Assembly: GCA_036502085.1 (NCBI GenBank)
Contig: DASXZD010000030.1
Span: forward strand, 62,001-126,000
DNA length: 64,000 bases
Direction: 5' to 3'
From: PALSA-505 sp036502085
GTDB lineage: Bacteria > Actinomycetota > Actinomycetes > Streptosporangiales > Streptosporangiaceae
The notes beneath the pieces are model-generated. The model saw only the letters and a program-made list of their open reading frames with translations. It made no database searches and was not told where the DNA came from. This document shows, in pieces, positions 50,849 through 59,370 of the stretch (position 1 is the stretch's first letter; each line of letters starts with the position of its first letter). The position numbers were made by a program, and so were the translations under genes.

Positions 50849-52384
50849 GTGGCGTATGAGGTGAACGCGACGGCGGTGGAGTGGAATCCGACCGCGGAGC
50901 GGCTGCGCGAGCTGACCGAGCAAATGCCGAACAGTCGGGGCACCGAGTTCGGCAACGTCGTGGTGAAGGCGCGCGTGGACTCGCGCAGCACTCGGTCCAC
51001 CTTCGTCGTCGATGACTCGACGAACGCGAGCAAGCAGACGATCTCACGTGATGAGTACGACCGCGTCGCGGCGATGCAGGACGAGTACATCGCCGGGAGC
51101 AGCATGGTCGTCGTGGACGGCTACATCGGGTCGGATCCTGCCTTCCGCACCAGGGCGAGGCTGATCATCGAGGCTGCCAACGCGAACGTGGCCGGGATGC
51201 AGAAGCAGCTCTACTACCCGGTCGACGAGGAGTACGACCCGGCGACCTGGGTTCCGGCGACGACCGTCATCTACACGCCCAACCTCCCCGCTCCTGGCTA
51301 CCCCAACGACCGGATCATCGCGGTCGACCTGAACGACAACATCACCCGCGTGCTCAACTCGGACTACTTCGGTGAGTCCAAGAAGGGCGGCCTGCGGATG
51401 TGGAACAACATCATCTACAACCGCGGCGGGCTCGCACTGCACGCGGGCTGCAAGGTCATCCCGGTGCACGGCCAGAACCGGACCGTCCTGATCGTCGGCC
51501 TGTCCGGGACCGGCAAGACGACCACCACGTTCACCAAGCAGCTCGACAGCAAGCCGGCCCAGGACGACTTCATCGCCCTGATGCCCGGGGGCAGGGTCTA
51601 CACCACGGAGAACGGCTGCTTCGCCAAGACATTCGGCCTGGATCCCGACTTCGAGCCGGCCATCTACAACGCCACCACCAAGCCGGACGCCTACCTGGAG
51701 AACGTCTCGGTAGACGAGAACGGCAAGGTGGACTTCTTCGACACCTCCTACACCAAGAACGGCCGCACCACCTGGCCGTTCTCGTACGTGAACCCGTGGC
51801 CGGGCAACGAGGTCCCGCCTGCGGACTTCCTGCTCATCCTGAACAAGAACGAGAACATCGTTCCCGGCGTGGCCCGGCTGGACCGCGACCAGGCGGCCGC
51901 CTACTTCATGCTCGGCGAGACCACCGGGACCTCGGCCGGCGGCAAGGACGAGGAGGGCAAGTTCCTCCGGGTGCCCGGCACCAACCCGTTCTTCCCCCGC
52001 GACATGGCCGACATGGGCAACCGGATGCTCGAGCTGCTGGACAGCCACGAGCTTGAGGTCTTCGTGCTCAACACCGGGCGGGTGGGCGGCCGGGACGACA
52101 ATCCCGGTTCGAAGAAGGTAAAGATTCCGCATTCGTCTGCCCTCGTGCAGGCCATAGTCGAGGGCACCATCGAGTGGACCACCGACCCCGATTTCGGGTA
52201 CGAAATCGCGACGTCGGCGCCGGGAATCGACGATGTGGAGATTCTCCAGCCGCGGCAGCTGTACGAGCAGCAGGGCCGGCTGGACGAGTACAACGACATG
52301 GTGAGCAGGCTCAAGCGAGAGCGCAGGGACTACCTGGCCTCGTTTAACGGCCTCGACGAGGCCATCGTCAAGTCGATCGGCTGA
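50849..52384 (+). CDS. pckA: Phosphoenolpyruvate carboxykinase, ATP-dependent type
   Basis: Converts oxaloacetate and ATP to phosphoenolpyruvate and CO2, the entry to gluconeogenesis. The 511 residues contain the P-loop LIVGLSGTGKTTTTFTKQL at about residues 214-232, which is the ATP-PEPCK type. The GTP enzyme usual in actinobacteria has a different loop and is longer. The segment VYTTENGCFAKTFGLDPDFEPAIYNA is the metal and substrate region, and WPFSYVNPWPG follows. The start is GTG 50849 after GAGGAGGAG. A long upstream region with two operators and a strong terminator after the gene make it a single-gene transcript. Confidence 0.92.
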   Translation: MAYEVNATAVEWNPTAERLRELTEQMPNSRGTEFGNVVVKARVDSRSTRSTFVVDDSTNASKQTISRDEYDRVAAMQDEYIAGSSMVVVDGYIGSDPAFRTRARLIIEAANANVAGMQKQLYYPVDEEYDPATWVPATTVIYTPNLPAPGYPNDRIIAVDLNDNITRVLNSDYFGESKKGGLRMWNNIIYNRGGLALHAGCKVIPVHGQNRTVLIVGLSGTGKTTTTFTKQLDSKPAQDDFIALMPGGRVYTTENGCFAKTFGLDPDFEPAIYNATTKPDAYLENVSVDENGKVDFFDTSYTKNGRTTWPFSYVNPWPGNEVPPADFLLILNKNENIVPGVARLDRDQAAAYFMLGETTGTSAGGKDEEGKFLRVPGTNPFFPRDMADMGNRMLELLDSHELEVFVLNTGRVGGRDDNPGSKKVKIPHSSALVQAIVEGTIEWTTDPDFGYEIATSAPGIDDVEILQPRQLYEQQGRLDEYNDMVSRLKRERRDYLASFNGLDEAIVKSIG

Positions 52385-52395
52385 GCGCTCCGTTT

Positions 52396-52439
52396 CACGC
52401 CGGACCCCCCGCAGGCACGCTTGCGGGGGGTCCGGCGTG
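52396..52439 (+). terminator. 18-bp hairpin terminator of pckA
   Basis: CACGCCGGACCCCCCGCA (52396-52413) and its exact complement (52422-52439) with an 8-base loop, beginning 12 bases after the pckA stop. Confidence 0.88.
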
Positions 52440-52715
52440 CCGGGACGGCGAAGGCCCGGCGTCGACGGCTCGTCCGCTCTCGGGCAAGTACAGGATTATC
52501 ATCCGCCTCATGCAAACCCGGCGGAACTAGTGGAAATCTTGGATACCGTGCTTATAGATGAGTCCTTGCGAGGCAGTGCTTGCAAGACTGTGCTAGTAGG
52601 AACTGTGCTAGTAGGAACTGTGCTAGTAAGACGGGGGACGCCTCGCCGGTGAGACTAGGACTAGCCGGCGGAGCGTAGTTTTCCGCTGACGGCCGGAGTT
52701 GCGGAAGGGCGACGG
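52440..52715. repeat. Intergenic region with a 15-bp triplicate
   Basis: Three tandem copies of ACTGTGCTAGTAGGA occur at 52587-52631, the last with one change (AAGA). A degenerate half copy lies before them (GCAGTGCTTGCAAG). The repeat is 85 bases before the uppS start and includes CTAGTA segments that could serve as -10 elements. No gene is supported here. Confidence 0.8.
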
Positions 52716-53477
52716 ATGAGTATTCGCGACCTCGTATACCGGCTCTACTCCCGCAGGCTTGAAGCGCTGCTGTCCCGGCAGGAGATTCCGCGGCACGTCG
52801 GGGTCATGTGCGACGGCAACCGGCGGTGGGCCCGGTCGGCCGGCCTGCCCGACGTGAGCGGCGGCCACCAGGCGGGCGCGGACAAGATTTTCGAGCTGCT
52901 CGGCTGGTGCCGCGAGGTCGGCGTCGAGGTCGTGACACTCTGGCTGCTGTCCACCGACAACCTGGTGCGGTCCAGCGACGAACTCGGGCCGCTGCTGAGG
53001 ATCATCGAGGAGACCGTTCAGGAGCTTGTCGCCGAACGGTGGCATGTCAACCCGGTGGGCGCCCTTGACCTGCTGCCGAGCGAGACCAGCCGGGTGCTCA
53101 AGGACGCCGCGGAGGCCACCGCTGACCGCCCGGGCCTGCTGGTGAACGTCGCGGTCTGCTACGGCGGCCGGCGGGAGATCGCGGACGCGGTGCGGTCCCT
53201 GCTGCAGGAACACGCGACCAGGGGAACCACGATCGAGGAGCTCGCGGAAATCCTGGATGTCGAGCAGATCGCCGGGCATCTGTACACCGCCGGCCAGCCC
53301 GATCCCGATCTCGTCATTCGCACCTCGGGCGAGCAGCGGCTCGGCGGCTTTCTGCTCTGGCAGAGCGCGCACTCAGAATTTTATTTTTGCGACGCTTACT
53401 GGCCAGCCTTCCGCAAGGTCGATTTCTTGCGGGCCCTACGCTCATACGCGGCCCGTCACCGCCGATTCGGTTCGTGA
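52716..53477 (+). CDS. uppS: Isoprenyl (Z-polyprenyl diphosphate) synthase
   Basis: A 253-residue cis-prenyltransferase that elongates an allylic diphosphate with isopentenyl diphosphate to give a carrier lipid precursor. VGVMCDGNRRWARSAGLPDVSGGHQAG contains the catalytic DGN and the P-loop Arg. VTLWLLSTDNLVRSSDEL, VAVCYGGRREIADAV and the C-terminal DLVIRTSGEQRLGGFLLWQSAHSEFYF are all signature regions. Context and the LLSTDN motif are closest to the short-chain Z-farnesyl synthase of mycobacteria (Rv1086). Product length cannot be read from sequence. Confidence 0.93.
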   Translation: MSIRDLVYRLYSRRLEALLSRQEIPRHVGVMCDGNRRWARSAGLPDVSGGHQAGADKIFELLGWCREVGVEVVTLWLLSTDNLVRSSDELGPLLRIIEETVQELVAERWHVNPVGALDLLPSETSRVLKDAAEATADRPGLLVNVAVCYGGRREIADAVRSLLQEHATRGTTIEELAEILDVEQIAGHLYTAGQPDPDLVIRTSGEQRLGGFLLWQSAHSEFYFCDAYWPAFRKVDFLRALRSYAARHRRFGS

Positions 53478-53709
53478 CCTGGCCACGCCCGTCGGGTACT
53501 TCCCGATAACGCCCTTCCGCGGGTACCGTCAAAGGTAACGGGCGGCAAATCGCCGCCCCCCGGGAAAGGCCCTGCAATCCTCGAGCTTCGTGTCACGACA
53601 CGCAGGCGAGACGAGCGAAGGGCCGGGGTTCGGTCCTTCGCGGGCCGCCGGTCCGCACGACACGTCTGTGTCCGAGCGGGCGTCGCTCTTGGCGCCCAGG
53701 GGAGAGCGT
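53478..53709. other. Leader of the PIN-PhoH gene
   Basis: The 232 bases before the PhoH start carry no separate gene. The downstream frame is open from 53590, but the strong Shine-Dalgarno AGGGGAG near 53698-53704 places the start at 53710. Confidence 0.5.
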
Positions 53710-55038
53710 GTGGCCACTTCCTCCAGTCCGCGCCGGCGTGCTCGCGCCGGCAGCCGAACCTACGTCCTCGACACCAGCGTCCTGCTGGCCGATCCCTCGG
53801 CCATCATCCGGTTCGCGGAGCACCGCGTCGTGCTCCCGATCGTGGTGATCACCGAGCTTGAGGCCAAGCGCAATCACCCCGAGCTGGGGTTTTTCGCCCG
53901 CCAGGCGCTCCGTTTTCTGGATGACCTGCGGATCGAGCACGGCAGGCTGGACACCGACCTGCCCATCGGCGAGCAGGGCGGCACCCTCCGCGTCGAGCTG
54001 AATCACGCCGATCCGCTTGTCCTGCCCCCCGGCTTCCGGCTCGGCGACAACGACACGCGGATCCTGTCGGTAGCCCGCAGCCTCGCGGCCGAAGGCGACG
54101 AGGTGGTGCTGGTCAGCAAGGACCTGCCGCTGCGGGTGAAGGCCGCGTCGATCGGGCTGACCGCCCAGGAGTACCGCGCCGAGATGCCGGCCGAGTCAGG
54201 CTGGACCGGCATGCGCGAGCTCACCGTGGACCAGGCGCAGATTGCGGAGCTGTACGACACGGGCAAGCTGGACTGCGAGGAGGCTCGTGAGCTGCCCTGC
54301 CACACCGGCCTGGTGCTGTCCGCGATGGGCAGCAGCGCGCTGGGGCGGGTCCTGCCGGATAAGTCGGTCCGGCTGGTGCGCGGCGACCGGGAGGCGTTCG
54401 GCCTGCGCGGCAGGAGCGCGGAGCAGCGGGTGGCCCTGGACCTGCTTCTCGACCAGGAGGTCGGGATCCTCTCGCTCGGCGGGCGGGCGGGCACCGGCAA
54501 GTCGGCGCTCGCGCTGTGCGCCGGGCTCGAGGCGGTGATGGAACGGCGCCAGCACCGCAAGATGCTGGTGTTCCGGCCGCTCTACGCGGTGGGCGGCCAG
54601 GAGCTCGGCTACCTGCCCGGCTCCGAGGCGGACAAGATGAACCCGTGGGCGCAGGCGGTCTACGACACGCTCTCCGCCGTGACCACGCAGGACGTGATCG
54701 ACGAGGTTCTCGCCCGCGACCTGCTGGAAGTGCTGCCGCTCACCCATATCCGCGGCCGGTCGCTGCACGACGCGTTCGTGATCGTGGATGAGGCGCAGTC
54801 GCTGGAGCGCGGCGTGCTGCTCACCGTGCTGTCCCGGATCGGCGCCGGGTCCAGGGTCGTGCTCACCCACGATGTGGCCCAGCGCGACAACCTGCGGGTC
54901 GGCCGCCACGACGGGGTGATCGCGGTGATCGAGAAGCTCAAGGGGCATCCGCTGTTCGCCCACGTGACGCTGGTCCGCTCCGAGCGCTCGCCGATCGCGG
55001 CGCTCGTCACCGAGATGCTGGAGGACAACGGGCTCTGA
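53710..55038 (+). CDS. phoH2: PIN-PhoH fusion protein (PhoH2 type)
   Basis: A 442-residue RNA helicase/ribonuclease. The N-terminal PIN nuclease domain (YVLDTSVLLADPSAI, ITELEAKRNHPELG, LGDNDTRILSVA) has the acidic residues for metal. The C-terminal PhoH ATPase has Walker A LGGRAGTGKSALALCAG at about residue 256 and Walker B FVIVDEAQSLERG near 358. PhoH2 proteins unwind and cut RNA in an ATP-dependent manner; in mycobacteria they pair with a small antitoxin gene phoAT that overlaps the start. I see no such gene here. GTG 53710 is 5 bases after AGGGGAG. Confidence 0.92.
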   Translation: MATSSSPRRRARAGSRTYVLDTSVLLADPSAIIRFAEHRVVLPIVVITELEAKRNHPELGFFARQALRFLDDLRIEHGRLDTDLPIGEQGGTLRVELNHADPLVLPPGFRLGDNDTRILSVARSLAAEGDEVVLVSKDLPLRVKAASIGLTAQEYRAEMPAESGWTGMRELTVDQAQIAELYDTGKLDCEEARELPCHTGLVLSAMGSSALGRVLPDKSVRLVRGDREAFGLRGRSAEQRVALDLLLDQEVGILSLGGRAGTGKSALALCAGLEAVMERRQHRKMLVFRPLYAVGGQELGYLPGSEADKMNPWAQAVYDTLSAVTTQDVIDEVLARDLLEVLPLTHIRGRSLHDAFVIVDEAQSLERGVLLTVLSRIGAGSRVVLTHDVAQRDNLRVGRHDGVIAVIEKLKGHPLFAHVTLVRSERSPIAALVTEMLEDNGL

Positions 55039-55055
55039 GGCCGGCTTGCGGGCGG

Positions 55056-55084
55056 GCGGGCGGTCGAGACGAGTGGCCGCCCGC
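55056..55084. terminator. Hairpin between convergent phoH2 and AAA genes
   Basis: GCGGGCGG (55056-55063) pairs with CCGCCCGC (55077-55084) over a 13-base loop. It lies 18 bases after the phoH2 stop and 19 before the end of the minus-strand gene. Confidence 0.6.
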
Positions 55085-55102
55085 GAGTTGCGTGCTGTGG
55101 CG

Positions 55103-55849
55103 TTACTCCGGCTCCTGCTGCTCGCTGAGCAGGTGACGAAGGTAGATGTCCGGATCGGCTAGGTAACGCCGCCACTGGTCGACGAGCTGCAGATCCTTCC
55201 AGGCGGCTTCGCGGATGCCGGCGTCGCTGAATTCGAGGATCTGGGCGCCCGGCAGCGCGGTCAGCACCGGCGAGTGCGTGGCGCAGATAACCTGCCCGCC
55301 GGCCAGGGCGAGCCGGTGCAGCAAGGCGGTCAGGTACAGGCATGCGGAAAACGACAGCGCCGCCTCGGGCTCGTCCATGAGGTAGATCCCCGGCTCGCGG
55401 AACATCGTGCCGAACACCGTCAGGAAGGCCTCGCCGTGACTGCGCTGGTCTAGGTTCGCGTCCCAGAATCCAGGCATCCCCGAGACGCTCTGGGCCAGGC
55501 TGAACAACGTCTCGGCGCGCAGGAAGAAGCCCTTGCGGTTACGCCGGGGCCCGGCGTTCATGCGCAGCCCGGTGGTGGTGAACTCGGCCCGCATGGCCTG
55601 GCCCAGGGTGGTCTTGATGACCGCGCTGGCGTATTTCGTGCCGGCCTTGCCGCCGTCGGAGCTGATCTTGCACAGGTCGGCGATCGCTTCGATCACGGTA
55701 GATTTCCCCGAACCGTTCTCGCCGACAAGGAACGTCACGGGCGCGGTGAACTCGAGGCCCTCGGAGGTGATCTGGGCAACGGCCGGCAGGTCGAACGGCC
55801 AGCCCGGCTCCTCGCCCGGCGCCAGGCAGGAGATCCGCTCGACGATCAC
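55103..55849 (-). CDS. AAA family ATPase with ABC-type fold
   Basis: A 248-residue P-loop ATPase of the AAA_21/SbcC-like kind. Walker A is TFLVGENGSGKSTVIEAIADL, Walker B is GIYLMDEPEAALSF, and the switch His is in VICATHSPVL. There is no transmembrane part and no nuclease or TOPRIM domain, and the signature loop is atypical (AQSVSGMPG). Such stand-alone proteins are widespread in bacteria and resemble components of defence and repair modules, but no such partner adjoins it. The start is the GTG giving MIVERISCLAPGEEPGWPF. Confidence 0.83.
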   Translation of the reverse strand: MIVERISCLAPGEEPGWPFDLPAVAQITSEGLEFTAPVTFLVGENGSGKSTVIEAIADLCKISSDGGKAGTKYASAVIKTTLGQAMRAEFTTTGLRMNAGPRRNRKGFFLRAETLFSLAQSVSGMPGFWDANLDQRSHGEAFLTVFGTMFREPGIYLMDEPEAALSFSACLYLTALLHRLALAGGQVICATHSPVLTALPGAQILEFSDAGIREAAWKDLQLVDQWRRYLADPDIYLRHLLSEQQEPE

Positions 55850-55966
55850 GTGCTCAACGGTAGCGGGACGCTGCGACGGCCGGGGCGGCCGGGACGGTGC
55901 CAGCGCTGCCCACGCGCAGACCTGATCACCCGGTGCTGCCCGGCCGGGGTCAGCCGTCGGACCGGG

Positions 55967-56416
55967 TCAGTCGGTCTGGGGCCAGGTGACCTGGGCCCAG
56001 ACGGTCTGGCCGGCGGAGTCGGCGTGGTGGCCGAAGGTGTCGGCCAGGGCGGCGATGATGGCCAGCCCGCGGCCGTCCTCGTCGTCGGGGCAGCCGGCGT
56101 CGCGGTCATGCTGCCATTCGCCGCTGGCGGGCCCTGAGACCTCGATCCTGGCCTGGCGGCGGCCGGCCTGGACCGTGAGCGTGAACGTCCCGCCGGGTGC
56201 TCCGGCCGGGGTGTGCCTGATCGCGTTGCTGATCATCTCTGAGGCGATCAATTCCAGGTCGTGGGCGCGCGGGCGGCCGTCCAGCACGCCGCGTACGAAC
56301 CGCCGCGCCGACGGCACGATCGCCGCCAGGCCGGGGAAGGTCACCCGGATGGTCGTGGCGTCCTGTGCCTGGCCGGGCTGGACGTGGGCGGCGCCATCCA
56401 GCGTCGTGGAGGACAT
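55967..56416 (-). CDS. ATP-binding protein, anti-sigma factor kinase-like (HATPase_c)
   Basis: A 149-residue GHKL-fold protein. The N-box is ELIASEMISNAIRHTPAG and the G1/G2 region is DEDGRGLAIIAALADTFG, as in the RsbW/SpoIIAB-type regulators of actinomycetes. The ATP lid is short and the family often has lost kinase activity. It lies divergently from the XRE-DUF397 pair, a combination repeated many times in streptomycete genomes (whiJ/abaA-like loci), so it probably joins that regulatory set rather than a sigma factor. Confidence 0.85.
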   Translation of the reverse strand: MSSTTLDGAAHVQPGQAQDATTIRVTFPGLAAIVPSARRFVRGVLDGRPRAHDLELIASEMISNAIRHTPAGAPGGTFTLTVQAGRRQARIEVSGPASGEWQHDRDAGCPDDEDGRGLAIIAALADTFGHHADSAGQTVWAQVTWPQTD

Positions 56417-56566
56417 CGTGACTGACCCTTCGCCGTGATCTGCTCGTCTTGCATACAGCCTGTCGCCGCCGGTCTACGCTTGGTAGGGGATTGGGACGTA
56501 AGTCCAGTAATTGCCCAGGTCAGGGCGTCCGTGCCGAAGGGCACCCACGATGCCGAGGGAGTGCCG

Positions 56567-57400
56567 ATGCCGCGCGATCACGACCGCGACAAGACACCGG
56601 AAGGCGTGTTTGGCGCCGAACTGCGCTACTACCGCACCCGGGCCGGCCTGTCCCAGACCGACCTGGCCGCCCTGGTCTCGATCTCGCACGACGTCATCAG
56701 CAAGATCGAGACCGGTTCCCGCGCGCCCGCCGAGGACTTCCCGCCCCGGCTGGACGCCGTGGCCGAACTCGACACCAGGGGCGCCCTGACCCGGCTGTGG
56801 GATCTGCTGAAGGACAGCGCGCGGCACCGCGTCTATCCCGGGTGGTTCGATCGCTGGCCCGACTTCGAGGCTCAGGCGAAAGCTCTGCGGACGTTTGAAC
56901 TGGTTGCCGTCCCTGGCCTGCTGCAGACCGAGGACTACGCCCGGGCGATGCTGCGGACCCAGGTGCTGGCCACCGATGATGAGGTGGACGAGATGGTGGC
57001 GGCCCGGCTGGGACGGCAGCAAATCCTGGCCCGAGATAAGCCGCTCATGCTGTGGGTGCTGCTTGATGAGGCCATGCTCAGGCGGCCGGTCGGCGGAACG
57101 CATGTGATGCGCGAACAGCTCAGTCACCTGATCGAGGCCGCCGGCCGGCCTAACATCGTCGTGCAGGTCATCTCGCTGTCCGTCGGTGCCCATCAGGGCA
57201 TGAGCGGCAACTTCGTGATCGCCGACTTCGCGGGCGGGCCGTCGGTGGCCTACCAGGACACCGCCGTGCGCGGGCAGCTGGTCGAGGACACCGATGACAT
57301 CGCATCTCTCATGGTCCTGTGGGATACGCTCAAATCCGAGGCTCTCCCACGGGCTGCCTCACTGGCACTGATCGAGGAAGCAGCGAAGACATGGACCTAA
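56567..57400 (+). CDS. XRE family regulator with DUF5753 domain (WhiJ type)
   Basis: A 277-residue protein. The N-terminal helix-turn-helix is FGAELRYYRTRAGLSQTDLAALVSISHDVISKIETGSRAP, and the rest is DUF5753 (YPGWFDRWPDFEAQAKALRTFELVAVPGLLQTEDYARAML). Proteins of this type pair with a DUF397 protein that alters DNA binding, as described for WhiJ and BldB-linked loci. The ATG at 56567 is six bases after GAGGGAG. Its last codons overlap the DUF397 start by ten bases. Confidence 0.9.
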   Translation: MPRDHDRDKTPEGVFGAELRYYRTRAGLSQTDLAALVSISHDVISKIETGSRAPAEDFPPRLDAVAELDTRGALTRLWDLLKDSARHRVYPGWFDRWPDFEAQAKALRTFELVAVPGLLQTEDYARAMLRTQVLATDDEVDEMVAARLGRQQILARDKPLMLWVLLDEAMLRRPVGGTHVMREQLSHLIEAAGRPNIVVQVISLSVGAHQGMSGNFVIADFAGGPSVAYQDTAVRGQLVEDTDDIASLMVLWDTLKSEALPRAASLALIEEAAKTWT

Positions 57401-57582
57401 GCGGCGCCAACTGGCGCAAGGCTAGCTACAGCACCGGCAACGGCGGCAACTGCGTCGAGGTGGCGCGCAACCTGCCGGGCATCGTGGCCGTCCGTGACTC
57501 CAAGGATCCGGATGGCCCGGCGCTGGTGCTCACGCCCGCCGACTGGCGGGCCTTCACCGACTCGGTGAAGGCCCGGACCTGA
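57391..57582 (+). CDS. DUF397 partner protein
   Basis: A 63-residue protein: WRKASYSTGNGGNCVEVARNLPGIVAVRDSKDPDGPALVLTPADWRAF is the complete DUF397 domain. Such proteins act with the XRE-DUF5753 regulator next door. The overlap of the ATG with the end of that gene shows coupling. The frame is open upstream but the conserved part begins here. Confidence 0.9.
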   Translation: MDLSGANWRKASYSTGNGGNCVEVARNLPGIVAVRDSKDPDGPALVLTPADWRAFTDSVKART

Positions 57583-57606
57583 CACGCCCCGTCCGGTGCG
57601 TGCCGG

Positions 57607-57999
57607 CTAGAGCGCGATGAGCCCGGCGTTGGTCGGCTGGAACCCGCAGCTGTCGAAGTAGAACGGCCGCAGGTGGTCCTCGAAGTCGACGTGCAGCCAC
57701 TCGCAGCCGGCCGCACGGGCTTCCTGCGCTGCGCGGGCGACGAGCGCGGTCCCGACTCCCTGTCGGCCGGCTCGTGCGGCCACCACCGTGTCGATCACGA
57801 ACGCGTGCGTGTCGCCGTCCCAGGGGATGTTGACGAATCCCACCAGCTCGCCGTCCTGCCGCGCGCAGACCCAGCCGAGGCTGTGCTGGCTCACCTGCGT
57901 CCACCAGTCGACGTCCAGGATGTCGTGGCCGAAGCCTTCGGCGTGCAGCGCGTTGAGGTCCGCATTGCGGAACGGCCCGCGCCAGTCATAAGTGATCAT
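57607..57999 (-). CDS. GNAT family N-acetyltransferase
   Basis: A 130-residue acetyltransferase. The acetyl-CoA loop is VVAARAGRQGVGTALVARAAQEAR, preceded by the strand VGFVNIPWDGDTHAFVIDTV, and the last strand is WLHVDFEDHLRPFYFDSCGFQPTNAGLI. At this length the fold is minimal but complete. The substrate is unknown. ATG 57999 is chosen because the conserved protein begins MITYDWRGPF; the frame upstream is basic and not conserved. It is convergent with DUF397. Confidence 0.86.
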   Translation of the reverse strand: MITYDWRGPFRNADLNALHAEGFGHDILDVDWWTQVSQHSLGWVCARQDGELVGFVNIPWDGDTHAFVIDTVVAARAGRQGVGTALVARAAQEARAAGCEWLHVDFEDHLRPFYFDSCGFQPTNAGLIAL

Positions 58000-58341
58000 G
58001 CGCACACCGTACGGAAGAGTGCGCCCATCAGCGATCCGTTTCCGGCTCCGGTGCCGGGCGGAGCGGGCCCGGCCGGTGGCTTTTAGCCTGTGATCTCCAC
58101 GGTGCCGTTCCAGTACCTGACCGCGGCGCTGGCGAACATGCTGGAGGCCGCGGTGGCGGCCGGGCTGGCCCCGGGGCTCCGTATCCCTAGGCAAATGTTC
58201 TGTGTATTCGCCAGCAGGTTGTCAGGTGTAACCATGCCTGGGTATTCTCTAGCTAGAAACACATCTACAGATGCGTAGGGGCAACCCGAACATCACATCC
58301 TAAGGCCGCCTACGGGCGGCCTTAGCGCTATTCTGCCCAGC
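58000..58341. other. Boundary region before the DUF3800 gene
   Basis: The first part is GC-rich. From about 58185 composition becomes AT-richer and stays so through the next genes. A 62-codon frame at 58090-58278 begins ISTVPFQYLTAALANMLEAA and crosses that boundary; it looks like the beginning of an unknown gene cut by transferred DNA, but I cannot support it as a gene. Confidence 0.45.
58301..58324. terminator. 10-bp hairpin with TACG loop
   Basis: TAAGGCCGCC and GGCGGCCTTA are perfect complements around TACG. It ends 17 bases before the DUF3800 start. It could be a terminator of upstream transcripts or a 5' structure on the DUF3800 message. Confidence 0.7.
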
Positions 58342-59235
58342 GTGCACGTTTGTTACCTAGACGAGTCGGGCGGCTACGAAGCCCCAGACCACAACTCGGA
58401 TGCGACTCCCGTCATGGTCATCCTCGGCCTGATCGTTAACGCTGCATCCGTTCCGGCACTGACCAGGGACTTCCTCGCGCTCAAGCGTCGGCACTTCCCC
58501 GGCAGGTTCAACGCTCCGCACGCCCTGGAGCACATCCTCGTCGAGGTCAAGGGGAACGAGATCCTCCAGATGACTCGCAGCCCCTCCCGGAACAAACGTC
58601 GGCAAGCACAGCGTCTACGAGCCGAACTCCTCGACCTCACTGCTGCCCATGGCGGTCATATCGTCGGCCGCGTCTGGGTCAAGGAGGTCGGCAAGAGCAT
58701 GAGCCCTGCAGCTAGCTACTGCTATGCCGTCCAGGACATCGCAAAGCACTTCAGCCAGTACCTCCAGTCAAGATCATCGGAAGGAGTACTCGTCGCTGAC
58801 GCCAGGGAGCATCAGCAGAATGTCCGCATGGCGCAGTCGGTGTTCACCCAGAAGTGGCGTATAGCAGGTGACCCGTACCCCTTCATGCGCGAGATTCCCC
58901 TGCTTGCCCACAGCGACAACCATGCAGGGCTTCAGATCGCGGACCTCCTCGCATCCACCCTCATCTTCCCCATGGCGGCAGCCGCTTACTGCTGCACCGT
59001 GCCCCGAGCCGTGCACTCATCAACTCGCTACGAGGAGGTCCGTGCCAGTTTCGGCCTTCAGGTACGTCATCTCCAGTACCGCTACCGAGATGAGACAGGT
59101 CGCTGGCGCGGTGGCCTAGTCGTAGCGACCCAGTTGCCCACCGGTCCGGATCCGCGCTGTTTGGTACTCAAGAACTCTGACGTGGATCATCGCAGATTCA
59201 TCACACGATCCTTACAGTCCCGTCACGACTCGTGA
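58342..59235 (+). CDS. DUF3800 domain protein
   Basis: A 297-residue protein of the DUF3800 family, which has an RNase H-like fold and is found in mobile and defence contexts. CYLDESGGYEAPDHNSDATP holds the first acidic residues, VADAREHQQN the middle one and AHSDNHAGLQIADLLASTL the last Asp pair. That is the expected spacing of an RNase H-type metal site. Enzymatic activity is unproven. Codon use is less GC-biased than in the neighbours, which supports transfer. The GTG at 58342 has no strong Shine-Dalgarno. Confidence 0.82.
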   Translation: MHVCYLDESGGYEAPDHNSDATPVMVILGLIVNAASVPALTRDFLALKRRHFPGRFNAPHALEHILVEVKGNEILQMTRSPSRNKRRQAQRLRAELLDLTAAHGGHIVGRVWVKEVGKSMSPAASYCYAVQDIAKHFSQYLQSRSSEGVLVADAREHQQNVRMAQSVFTQKWRIAGDPYPFMREIPLLAHSDNHAGLQIADLLASTLIFPMAAAAYCCTVPRAVHSSTRYEEVRASFGLQVRHLQYRYRDETGRWRGGLVVATQLPTGPDPRCLVLKNSDVDHRRFITRSLQSRHDS

Positions 59236-59348
59236 CGGGAGCGCGCTGACCAGCTGGGTTGCGTGATCCAGGCGACAGCACACCCAGCGACGATGGCCGG
59301 CTCGCCAGCAGCGCCGAAGCCGGGCGGCACGAGGCGCAGAACACGTAA

Positions 59349-59370
59349 ACTGTGTTACTGTGAAACTGTG
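59349..59370. promoter_or_regulatory. Three ACTGTG iterons at the vapB start
   Basis: ACTGTG occurs at 59349, 59357 and 59365, that is every 8 bases; the third copy contains the GTG start codon. Ribbon-helix-helix antitoxins commonly bind short direct repeats at their own promoter, so this is a likely operator. No Shine-Dalgarno separates it from the start, which suggests a leaderless message. Confidence 0.6.

Noticed and set aside
53590..53709. Antitoxin gene (phoAT) overlapping the start of phoH2
   Set aside because: The only open frame there is the upstream extension of phoH2 itself; no separate small gene with a Shine-Dalgarno was seen.
55103..55849. AAA ATPase as part of a phage-defence system
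   Set aside because: No nuclease, TOPRIM, helicase or toxin partner is adjacent, and neighbours are ordinary regulators.
58090..58278. 62-codon frame with a plausible start (ISTVPFQYLT)
   Set aside because: It crosses a composition boundary and stops soon after. It may be a cut gene start but I cannot tie it to a family.
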